Of a stretch of DNA of 64,000 nt, positions 23,420-31,957 are shown piece by piece. The position numbers and the translations under genes were made by a program. Within the stretch, counting starts at the first letter, position 1, and each line of letters opens with the position of its first letter. The stretch spans positions 62,001 through 126,000 of the forward strand of contig JADNRY010000183.1 in assembly GCA_015501585.1 (NCBI GenBank), written 5' to 3'. Below the pieces are notes generated by a model. That model did no database searches, was not told the origin of the DNA, and saw nothing but the letters and a program-made list of their open reading frames with translations. The stretch is from Rhodocollybia butyracea. Its lineage: Eukaryota > Basidiomycota > Agaricomycetes > Agaricales > Omphalotaceae.

Positions 23420-23737
23420 ATACCCGAGGTCACGGTCCTACTGTCATGTGTCATTGCTCACTAGTCACATGACAGAGTCGAGACCTGGCTCTACCAGATA
23501 TGGTAAGTTACATAACTAACCGCCCTGAAAACTAACTTGGAGAAATTGACCAATGTCAGAACTTGCGAGAAATAGACCACTTAGCCAAACTTGCAGAAAT
23601 AAAGTAAACAGGAATACAACTTGCGAGAAATTGGATGATTGAACTTGCGAGAATTGACACTTATTTGAACTTGCGAGAAATTGTATATAACTTGCGAGAA
23701 AATGACAATGTAATTATTCACACTTTTGAACAGCATA
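23420..23737. repeat. Right terminal inverted repeat of the foldback element
   Basis: Inverse partner of 22,649-22,940. Seven aacttgcgagaaat-like motifs, of which three are degenerate (aacttggagaaat, aacttgcagaaat, aacttgcgagaatt). Slight length difference from the left arm comes from small insertions near 23,455. Confidence 0.85.
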
Positions 23738-23743
23738 CTACAT
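23738..23743. repeat. Target site duplication, right (ctacat)
   Basis: Second copy of the hexamer flanking the foldback element; sequence then continues ccttt, matching the uninterrupted copy II. Confidence 0.8.
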
Positions 23744-23858
23744 CCTTTCTTCCGATTTTGCGCATGATGAGACGGAAGGCTCTTATCCGAATCGATAAAT
23801 TGTACACTGATCTACACGTAGTGAGAAATTATAAAATCTCAACATTGAATTTACTGAC

Positions 23859-24127
23859 CGAGACAGCTCAAGTAAATCACTGTAGAGAAGTTTTCGGGCC
23901 TTCAAGTTCAGGTTTGTCACTGCATTGGAGTTTTCTTGGAGGATAGATTCAATTTGAGCCAGCCTTCGTCGATACATAATGGCATCCACTCCTTTCACAA
24001 CCAAAGTCCCGAACCGCTTGATGGCTTTACCTGAGAGTGTACCAGGGCCATGGATGGTAGATGAAGTATCGTCAGTTCCAATGCTAGAGAAAATGGTGCT
24101 AGTTTCCGATTGACTATCTTCATTCAT
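23859..24127 (-). CDS. Gene A, copy I: unrecognised protein, first exon
   Basis: Exon of about 89 codons from ATG 24,127 (MNEDSQSETSTIF) to a splice donor (CG before gtcagt) at 23,858. I do not recognise the family. A conserved core reads SGKAIKRFGTLVVKGVDAI, then a YRRRLAQIESILQENSN segment and a LLYSDLLELSR end; the latter also resembles the end of gene B. The protein looks helical, with no membrane segment. The donor sequence is kept in both A copies, so the reading frame is probably meant to continue in another exon. In copy I the downstream region is broken by the foldback element, so this copy may be dead. Copy II (26,257-26,519) is about 80% alike at protein level by eye. Confidence 0.55.
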
Positions 24128-24640
24128 GGCGTTAAAAATTGAAGCAAACGACCCCGAACGCGATGTTATATGAAGATGAAAGCTGTGATTTGATTTCCCC
24201 AGCGATTGAATGTATTATTAGGATTCCCATGCTGTGCCAATCTATTTCGAATTTCGGCGCTCGACAGTGGCAGAGTCGACACAGGTCGACACCTGTACAT
24301 ATGTAGAGTGTTCCTGGGGTTCTGGAAGCGCTGGAGCACCGGCAATCTCTCTTGAGTGCTGCCCACAACCCAGGTTTCGCTGATAGGTTACACGTTCTCA
24401 AGTATGGCGTTGATTCTGTACATAAGAACTAGGAGGTGGAGACGCACAGAGGTGGCGATTTTTTTGACTGAAGAGGTCCCATATGGTCCAGAAACGTTAA
24501 AAGTAAGGAGGATTGATTGAAGAAGCGCGAGGAAGCAACTTGTTGGCGATGCGTAGGGTATGACGTGGTTAATGCCTCCTCTCGGCTACCCAGTATTTCA
24601 TAAGTGAATGTACGGTACAAGTATACCCAAGTCAACACGC
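24128..24640. repeat. 5' flank of gene A, copy I
   Basis: Non-coding DNA upstream (minus sense) of gene A that matches 26,520-27,020 upstream of copy II. Shared stretches include ggagcaccgg and atggcgttgattct, and a matching region with aagtgaatg near the outer edge. The duplication therefore included the promoter. Confidence 0.6.
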
Positions 24641-25395
24641 CCACAGCTCAGTAGAGCGTATTTGCACCAGGATTCATCTCGTCAGTGTCGAAGCACTCCT
24701 CTTTCATTCCCAAAAAAGGAAGTTCTGGGCAACAATACAACTTCTGTGAGATCATCAGATATTTTCCCAAAGGGAAGATCCATGACCACCGCACTCAGAT
24801 GATATTTCTATAAAAGGAAGATCCATCCTGTGAAGGAACTGACCAGAGTGGCCAGATATATCCAAAAAGGAAAATCGTGGCTCCGCGTCGGATGCACGAT
24901 AATAATCTCATCTCTCCGCGTTACATCATCCATGATCATCCTACCTTTTTAGCAGCTGTAAATACGCTCTTACTTACTATTACCAGTTCTGAAAGATAAA
25001 CTCTGCTTGGGGTGAGCCAAACCCATCCTATTGTTGGGAATATTGACGTCAGCCAAGCAATTGGTTGCTCGCCGAAATTTATTCCTACCAGATTTCTCCT
25101 GTGGAGCTTATGTGTTTTACCCTATGTTTTATGATTATTTCTCTGTATGTTTCCTCATATGTTTCCCCATACCTAGTTATTTAAACCCTATTGACTTTCC
25201 TCATTTTTTTCTAAAATATCTGCAAGTTGCTAATGAAAATAATCTGCCAATAATCAATAATTTCGCTATGTACTTTGCCTTGATTTTAGCTACTGTTTGT
25301 TATAACTAAGTACTCGGGCCGAGCACCCAAAATCCAATGGCTATAGTAAGATAGTGAGTAGAGGGTTACTCATAATAAAGTTTCGGCAACTTTAC
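24641..25395. other. Spacer between A/B units, no gene recognised
   Basis: AT-rich toward the right. A 92-codon open stretch at 25,031-25,309 is Phe/Leu-rich and without a recognisable motif. If gene B has exons after its donor at 25,399 they should lie here on the minus strand, but I could not place one. Confidence 0.4.
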
Positions 25396-25399
25396 TTAC

Positions 25400-25971
25400 C
25401 GAGACAGTCCAAGTAAATCACTGGAGAGAGGTTTTGGAGCCTTCAAGTTCAGGTCTTTCATGATGTCGGTGTCTTGTTGGAGATTATAGCCAATTTGAGC
25501 CAGCCTTTGCTGGACAATAGTCATCCCCAAAGGTTCCAACCCTACTTCTTTCTCGAAGAGTGGAGTTACCTTGGAGGCGTGGTTCGTGGCAGCCTGCTGT
25601 ACTCTGTAGTTGACCAGGTTTTGGATCCGAGAAATAGAGTGAATATCCTGGGTGCGGTTGAGTTTTTCTAGGACAGCCTGCAGCAGCGACTCCCCTGAGT
25701 CTTCATACAGTGGCCCAACCTCTTGAAACGAAGTTTCAATTATGAACTCAAGGATTCCGAGCCCCAGCAGCACCCTCGCAAAAGTGGGATTGGTGCTTAA
25801 TGAAACCATCAAGTGCAGCGATATCAGGAAAGGAATGCGAAATACTGCTGGTGATATCTCAACATGCGGAGCGAATGTACGAGTATCATGACCATATGCA
25901 TCCAGTCCTGCATAGTAATAGGACGTCGAAGACGCTATATTGTCATCTTGGGGTGCGTCTATGTCTGGCAT
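25400..25971 (-). CDS. Gene B, copy II: unrecognised helical protein, first exon
   Basis: Open exon of about 190 codons from ATG 25,971 (MPDIDAPQDD) to a good donor (CG before gtaagt) at 25,399. Family not recognised. Features: a Tyr/Gly-rich N terminus (YYYAGLDAYGHDTRTF), a Leu-rich part (PFLISLHLMVSLSTNPTFAR, LLGLGILEFII) that looks like ARM-type helices, a polar helical middle, and a C-terminal segment with QQRLAQIGYNLQQD and LNLKAPKPLSSDLLGLSR. That last segment resembles the end of gene A, hinting that A and B arose by internal duplication. An alternative is that A and B are exons of one gene: A's donor phase fits a tttataaag acceptor just upstream of B's ATG, giving an intron of about 275 nt. 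Copy I (22,110-22,491) is broken. Confidence 0.55.
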
Positions 25972-26115
25972 GGTTCTTTATAAAAATCATTGTCAATGTC
26001 ATTATTGCACTAGAATCAGTAAAGGTACCTGGCTTCTTTGTACATCTGTATACAGAAGAACATATCCCTCAAAAGATCATAAGATTCGGATGGGGCAGGC
26101 AAACAATGGTAGTTG

Positions 26116-26125
26116 CTAGATCCCC
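26116..26125. other. Empty site for the foldback element
   Basis: In copy II the sequence runs ttgctagatcccctgaatcc without interruption. In copy I the matching ttgctagatcctctacat is followed by the 1,089-bp element and then ctacatcctttc. This makes copy II a natural pre-insertion allele. Confidence 0.85.
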
Positions 26126-26256
26126 TGAATCCTTTCTTCCGATTTTGTGCATGATGATACGGAAGGCTCTTATCCGAATCGATACATTGTACACAGATCT
26201 ACATGTAACATGTAACATTAGAGTGAAGAATGGGAATCATAATGAACTTTACTGAC

Positions 26257-26519
26257 CGACACAGCTCAAGTAAATCACTGTAGAGAAGTTTTCGGGCCTT
26301 CAAGTCCAGGTCTGTCACTGTATTGGAATCTTCTTGGAAGATAGATTCAATTTGAACCAGCCTTCTTCGATACATAATGGCATCCACTCCTTTCACAACC
26401 AAAGTCCCGAACCGCTTAATGGCTTTACCTGATAGCGCTCCAGGACCAGAGATGGTAGATGAAGTACCAGTAGTCCTAGTACTACCAGTAATGGTTTCCG
26501 ACTGGCTACCTTCATTCAT
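26257..26519 (-). CDS. Gene A, copy II: unrecognised protein, first exon
   Basis: Partner of 23,859-24,127. From ATG 26,519 (MNEGSQSETITGS) through SGKAIKRFGTLVVKGVDAI, YRRRLVQIESIFQEDSN and LLYSDLLELCR to the conserved donor gtcagt at 26,256. An upstream in-frame extension to 26,810 is probably leader sequence, because the two copies agree best from this ATG. The N-terminal Ser/Thr-rich stretch varies between copies, while the core is nearly fixed, as expected for a coding region under constraint. Function unknown. Confidence 0.55.
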
Positions 26520-27020
26520 GGTGTGGCAAAAACAAAGGAACGACACGACGCGGAACGCGATTTTATATGAAACTGAAAGCTGTGAGCGTGTACATTTCCC
26601 CACTAGATTGAATGCACTTATCAGGATTCCCAGCGACTCAAATACCAGCACATATATTGAATTACCGGGCGCTCGATACCTGTATAGTGTCCAGAGTGCC
26701 CTGAGGCTCTGGAAGCGCTGGGAGCACCGGTAATCGCTCTCGAGTGCTGTGCGCACACTGCCCCAAGTTAAGTTGCTGACGCTCTCAAGTATGGCGTTGA
26801 TTCTATACACAGCAAGTGAGAAGTCAATAGGAGGTTGCCAGGATGTACAGCGGCGGTTATTCTAGACTGAAGGAGGTCCCATTCTTGGTCCAAAATTTTA
26901 AAGAGAGTATTGAGGAAGCGTGAGGAAGCGACTAGCGTAGTAGGATATGACCGTGGTCGATGCCCTCTTCTCGGTATACTTCCTTATCCGCTCTTTCCAG
27001 TATTTTATAAGTGAATGACG
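26520..27020. repeat. 5' flank of gene A, copy II
   Basis: Matches 24,128-24,640. The duplicated segment ends near 27,020-27,040, only about 200 bp before the PITH gene, so the duplication boundary lies at that gene's 5' edge. Confidence 0.6.
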
Positions 27021-27249
27021 TAGGATGTACCGCAGCTTGAGTATGCCTTAGCATACTGTTCTGTTATCCCAAGGTCTGTGCTACAGAAATGATAGTTACA
27101 AGAAACGAGGTCGAAGCTTGGGTCGAAGTAAAAAGCAACGCGTTATGTTAACTAAGCATGTGATCCTGGAAAGATCATATAGGGCAGGCTTTTTCGTGCA
27201 ATGCAATGCTCATTGTTCATCGATCGATCTTCCTTTGTTACAACCACTA

Positions 27250-28140
27250 ATGGAAAATCTACTGAAATCGCTTTCACAAGGGGCATCTTCTTCACCTGCT
27301 GAGCAAGGAGATGTACGCATGGCCCACTTTGGACTCGTATAGCAGAATCACAAAAATGCTGACGTCGACCCCATTCAGGTTTCGCTCCTTCAATTTCTCG
27401 ACCTACAACAGCTGGATTGCCTCAATGAATCAACGGACCACAATCTAAAATCTATTCTATCATCGAAGAAGCTTAACACCTCTGAGTCGTATCTGGAAAG
27501 TGACGCTGACGAGCAACTGTTGATGAATATCGCTGTATGTCTCTGGCCTCGATTTGATTTGATTTTCCCTGCTAATGTTTTTTTACCTGTTTCGTCGGCC
27601 TCGGAATTCACTTCTAGTTCAACCAATCAGTACGAGTAAAATCTATCATAATCAAGTCCAACGACGTCGCACACGCACCGAAAAAGATCAAACTCGCAAT
27701 CAACAAACCAAGTTTAGGTTTTGACGACGTGGCCGATGCTAAAGAGCCTGCGGTTGCACAAATACTGGAGCTGGACGAAGAGACTGTGAAGGAAGGAAAA
27801 CCCGTTGTCTTGAGATTCGTCAGATTTCAGAGCGTGAACAGTTTGCATGTGCGTTCTTCAGTTGTTTTTCGACTTTCCCTTCCTGCCAGTGAAATTGGCT
27901 CTATAATCTTGTATCGTTGTTTTCATAAGCTTGCGTCGCTCATCCTCGTCCGCAGATATTCGTAGAATCAAATCATGGAAATGAGGAGGAAACGAGAATC
28001 AATGCTATTGATATCATCGGTGTCCCTGTTGAGTACGTTGCGTCATTCCATCCCAGTCTAGTTATGATACCTTCGCTGATGCTTGGATCTGTTACAGGAC
28101 TACAAAGGACCTGAAGGGCTTAATACCAAAGGAGGGATAA
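27250..28140 (+). CDS. PITH-domain protein, apparently without a thioredoxin domain
   Basis: PITH domain as in TXNL1/PITHD1, proteins that bind the 26S proteasome. Exons: about 27,250 to 27,312 (start uncertain), then 27,343-27,534, 27,618-27,848, 27,956-28,032 and 28,098-28,140. Clear family text: QVSLLQFLDLQQLDCLNEST, SSKKLNTSESYLESDADEQL, KPVVLRFVRFQSVNSLHIFV, ETRINAIDIIGVPVETTKDL, ending LIPKEG. The first intron would be only about 30 nt (gtacgc...tatag) and is the weakest part; without it the 5' piece stops at 27,342. Upstream sequence (DLPLLQPLMENLLKSLSQGA) looks like the linker that follows thioredoxin in TXNL1 proteins, but no CGPC motif or thioredoxin exon occurs upstream. The gene may be 5'-truncated by the neighbouring A/B duplication. 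Confidence 0.78.
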
Positions 28141-28458
28141 ATCGGTCTGTTGTAGAATATTATGTGGATTGGTTTGAACTAGACGGTCTTTATTTAATCT
28201 TCGAGAAGGCGAGGCCTGCGATTTTCGAGAGATCTTTCAAATCGGCAACTCAGATACTCCTTAGGTCTTGCGCAGGTTATTTAATCATCCCAATAATATT
28301 GAACACGCGAATACAGAAGTATCTTCGAGTACTACCCAATCATTCTTTCCAATTCCGATAAAAACTAAAAACTCCTCGGTAATTTGCATCCTGATTGAAG
28401 AACAGAAACCAATCAATGTCATGTCTGCTAATACATGGAGGTAATCCCGAACCTTCGT
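28141..28458. other. Convergent 3' flanks
   Basis: Short gap between the ends of the PITH gene (plus) and the membrane protein gene (minus). No gene seen. Confidence 0.5.
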
Positions 28459-29349
28459 TTAGTTGACCTGATCTGGGTTCTCCGAATCCAATTGTACATT
28501 TACCTTCTCGTCGAGACAGTACATCTCATACGGAATGTAATACATGTTCACATCATACACGGGAGCGCACTCATCATCGTCGTACATAGGCGGAGCAAGC
28601 CTATCCGCCTTCTCTAGATCAGTGGAGGTGACAGCAGAGCTCGATGTACACCACCCAACCAGATAAAGAATGATGAACAACACGGTGGCCTCGACTGCGC
28701 ACACGGGAAGAGCGCGGGCTGTCATCCAGCCCAATCGGACCAACACACCAGGGACCATATCCACACCAAAGACATACAAGGTAATTGGAGAGGGAGATGG
28801 CGCGAAGAGGGAGGGCAAGATTGCTGAGAGAGATGACGACCGGTATTGGTTGTAGATGCTATCGTTTAGGACGACCACCGCAAGGAGAATCGGAACATAA
28901 ACACTCGAGATAAACTTCTCGCTCCGTGATGTCGATGAATCTTCCGACGCGACAGAGGAACTCCGAGACACCCGGTTGAACAAAACCAGGAAAACCCTGT
29001 ACCACATGTACACTAGCGCACCAAAAGCGAGGGAACTTGCTTGGACGCGCGTAACGTACTCGATGACCTGCAGCATCTCCGTAAGGCGTACAACCTCATC
29101 GCCGGAAGGTACATGCGATAGGATAACGGACAGAATAAACGTCGGGTACGAAAGGCATATTTCGGTGGAGATGGAGCAAACCGTGATGAGGGTAAGAGCA
29201 ACGACGAGGACGACGGATAGAATGAACTTGACGCGAACGCGGGGCGCAGAACGAGAATTGTACGGCGGAGGCGACGTAGAAGAGTGCTTGTAGCCCGCAC
29301 CAGCAGAGCAGTTCTGAAACATTCTGAGTGTACTAGAGTCGGAAGGCAT
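28459..29349 (-). CDS. Multi-pass membrane protein of unknown function
   Basis: 296 residues from ATG 29,349. An in-frame extension to 29,460 crosses a probable leader intron (donor gtaagt near 29,422, acceptor ctacag near 29,355), so the inner start is preferred. Hydrophobic segments: about residues 42-65 (FILSVVLVVALTLITV), 68-85, 105-125 (LAFGALVYMWYRVFLVLF), 155-172, 205-225 and 230-250 (VEATVLFIILYLVGW). The N terminus is Ser/Pro-rich. The cytosolic C-terminal tail is acidic and Tyr-rich (MYDDDECAPVYDVNMYYIPY). It resembles the general plan of agaric multi-pass orphan proteins with a disordered tail, but I cannot place it in a family. Confidence 0.62.
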   Translation of the reverse strand: MPSDSSTLRMFQNCSAGAGYKHSSTSPPPYNSRSAPRVRVKFILSVVLVVALTLITVCSISTEICLSYPTFILSVILSHVPSGDEVVRLTEMLQVIEYVTRVQASSLAFGALVYMWYRVFLVLFNRVSRSSSVASEDSSTSRSEKFISSVYVPILLAVVVLNDSIYNQYRSSSLSAILPSLFAPSPSPITLYVFGVDMVPGVLVRLGWMTARALPVCAVEATVLFIILYLVGWCTSSSAVTSTDLEKADRLAPPMYDDDECAPVYDVNMYYIPYEMYCLDEKVNVQLDSENPDQVN

Positions 29350-29460
29350 TGTGCTGTAGCAATTGCAACGTGGTGAGTGACTTGCCAAAAAAAAAATTGA
29401 AGCCACGGAAATGGAACTTACACAGTCGAGTAGATGATTTCGGATTGGAACGATAGTCAA

Positions 29461-30124
29461 AGTTCAGCTCTCAAAGCTTGGAACTCTACTTAGGGATGGG
29501 AGGGGGATGGGGGAGTGAAACCAGTTCACGTCTGGGGAACTCTTGGAAGTGGACCAGGCTTATATTCATCTAGCACTGCCGAAATCGACATCGCCACTTT
29601 GTGATGCGATCCGTGATGAACATTTTTGTTACTCCGGTTTCAGGTAACCCTGGCTGGTCTCCAAGCTCAACTTGAAGAGTAAAAATCTTGTCCCAGCGCT
29701 GTGGAAGGAGGAATGTTTGGGGAACACATTAGCCTACAATCTTCGTCTGCGTGAATCAATCGAAATACGGATTCGGGAAAGCACATACTACACATGAAAC
29801 GCCTACGGCCTAAACGGCGAACCCTAACCCCTAACCTCTAGCACCACGACGGTACATACCATCATCTGACAAATTTCCTTCCAGAAGTTGTCGTTATTTC
29901 ATAGCTGGGGTGTTGAAACACCCTCCTTACCTTGCTGCCAATGACTGCAGTGGCCACTACTATTATGCTTCCCAGCTGTTCAAGACCGAGCTCCTTTCGC
30001 TGCCCAATCTTTCTGATTAACTGATCCCTCAGTTGAACTCATGTAGCATAGCGCCAAACTAACTCCATCGTGGCGATGGGAAAAAAGGGGTGTTGGGCGC
30101 TTATTCGTACTTGTTTCTTGCAAC
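29461..30124. other. Intergenic, no gene recognised
   Basis: No coding exon supported. A short telomere-like stretch (ccctaacccctaacc) occurs near 29,822; two to three units are too few to mean much. Confidence 0.4.
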
Positions 30125-31712
30125 ATGAAGCCTATACGCGTAAACCTCAACTCCTCAGAACTGGCTGAATTGGAACGAGAACTTCGGTCAGAGTTTGGCC
30201 CATCTGTAATTAGCTCGGAAAGAGCAGAAGAGCTCAAGGAGATCCTGGATATGGCAGACAAAGATATCGAAGACCATGAATCTGAGGTGGTTCGCCTCTG
30301 CGACAAAATCGGAACTGTTGAAGCGGAGAAGCTCCGGCTGGAGACCCAGCGGGCGAAGCTACACTCTCTACTGTCCCCGATACGGAAGCTGCCCAACGAA
30401 ACTTTATCGCATATCTTGCAGTATGTCTGCGAATCAAATATTCTCCAGACCGCGGACGGGAAATATCGGACACGCAGTTCTCTCTCCCTACAACGGCAGT
30501 CAGCCATGTATGCTCCCGTTGGCGTGTACTTGCACTATCATCCCCCAGTTTGTGGGCTAATATAGAGGTGAGGATGGACATTGACACATTTTACAACGGG
30601 ATGAACACACAGATTGAGGAAGATTCTATGGTTGCCCGATATTTAGAGAGGTCGGGTGATTGGCCATTAAGGCTTTCGTTGCTTGTATGGGCCCTGGGGC
30701 CGTGCTACATCGACCCCTTTCCCAGTCCCCGACATCTTTATGCGGCACGCTGGTCGCTGGAAAACATTCAGGTATAGCGTCTCTGGACCATCAGTGGAAT
30801 ACAAAACACTCTGTCAAATGCATTTTCCTCTACTTTCAGAAGTAGACGTTTACGACTCGGTTACATCGAACGACCCGGGTTGCTTTGAGCATTCCCCAAG
30901 GCTCCGCACATTTACCTCCAGCAAGGTACCAGGATCAAAGACCCTGTGCAACCAAATAAATCATCTCAAGATTCATACAGGTCAGCGGTCATTGACAGAA
31001 TTGGCACAAATTCTTCACAGCTGCCCTTCCCTGAAATCTCTTGAGACCAATTGTTTCCGGGCACACGTCGTTGATATAGAGCAGGGCACACTGGGCACAT
31101 GGCGCAATATCACATCGCTAACGTTTAGGTATAACTCGTTAAAGAATGTGTTTTCCTTGTTAAACTTCCCCTCCTTGAAAAAGCTTTCCATAGAGGGTTG
31201 TCACTCCACCGTTTGGCCAGCCAATGATTTCATTTCATTTGTCTCCAGATCATCTTGCATGATCACCAGCCTAACACTCCATGGGCCATCTCTGTCTGAT
31301 ATGGATTTTATTGCGTCCCTTCGAGTTCTGACAGACTTGCTTCATCTCGACTTTGCCAGCTACGTTTCCGACATTCAAATTACTCCACACCTTCTCTCGA
31401 GCCTCACCATTCAGCTGCAATCCACTATCCACTTCTATTTCCCTAGTTCCCAAACTACACAGTCTTTCTCTGGGACACGTGTGCGCAGATTTCGATGATC
31501 ATGCTTTTATCAAGATGGTCGAATCGCGCTGGTTTAAGCCTGGTTCGGCCTTGTCTATGGCAATGTCAACGGTGGGCAGAGCCTGTATACGTTCCGTTGT
31601 TCTCAAGTGTGAAAGGCGAAAGGTGGACGCCGAAATCTATAAACCGTTACGGATTTTGGACGCAGAAGGGTTGAGGGTAGTGGTATCTGGGAGTAACGGT
31701 GTGCAGGTATGA
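30125..31712 (+). pseudogene. F-box array copy 1, broken
   Basis: First member of a tandem F-box family (see copy 2). The N-terminal coiled coil and F-box (RSLLSPIRKLPNE-like; here HSLLSPIRKLPNETLSHILQ) are open from 30,125, but the CAEC start is missing. The frame breaks near 30,460-30,480, again near 30,690 and again near 31,430. The homologous protein therefore continues in other frames up to the shared C terminus (GLRVVVSGSNGVQV, stop at 31,712). At least three frameshifts make a working product unlikely. It keeps the family's 3' flank, including the tttcgatgttctgttta block. Confidence 0.85.
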
Positions 31713-31957
31713 TGCTTATAAGTATGCCCTTGTAACAGTGGTATTTCGATGTTCTGTTTATTCCTTTTGAATCCATGAATTTCTTTTGATTTCAAGATTC
31801 GCTTGAAGCTTGCGTGAAACACTTATAAGTAGCAAGTTAGTACATAGTTAGTACCCAAAATGAGCCAAATTGCCGCCAGTCAACAAAATGTGCAAGCTGA
31901 GGCGCTGAGTTGATAAGCCGCAAGATTCGGCGCTAAATCAATTAATTGTTTGACCAG

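Larger units (their letters stand above)
22649..23737. mobile_element. Foldback DNA element, 1,089 bp, long TIRs with motif arrays
   Basis: The element starts tatgctgttcaaaagtgtga and ends with the exact reverse complement. Imperfect terminal inverted repeats of about 290 bp run inward to the shared gtgacctcgggt. Each repeat contains an array of the motif aacttgcgagaaat: six on the left in reverse orientation (22,685-22,830), seven on the right (23,537-23,700), some degenerate. The centre, about 480 bp, has no transposase; the only open stretch is a short unremarkable one at 23,110-23,301, plus a small gatatgat run. So it is non-autonomous. Borders are fixed by the empty site in copy II near 26,116-26,125 (agatcccctgaatcc), and by the 6-bp duplication ctacat. 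Superfamily is uncertain. The motif arrays may be transposase-binding sites, which is inference. Confidence 0.88.

Noticed and set aside
22685..23700. Regularly spaced aacttgcgagaaat motifs considered as a CRISPR-like array
   Set aside because: This is eukaryotic DNA, spacers are short and uneven, and the motifs lie mirror-imaged in the two arms of an inverted repeat, which fits a transposon.
29818..29842. Telomere-like ccctaacccctaacc
   Set aside because: Only two or three imperfect units; no array and no subtelomeric context.
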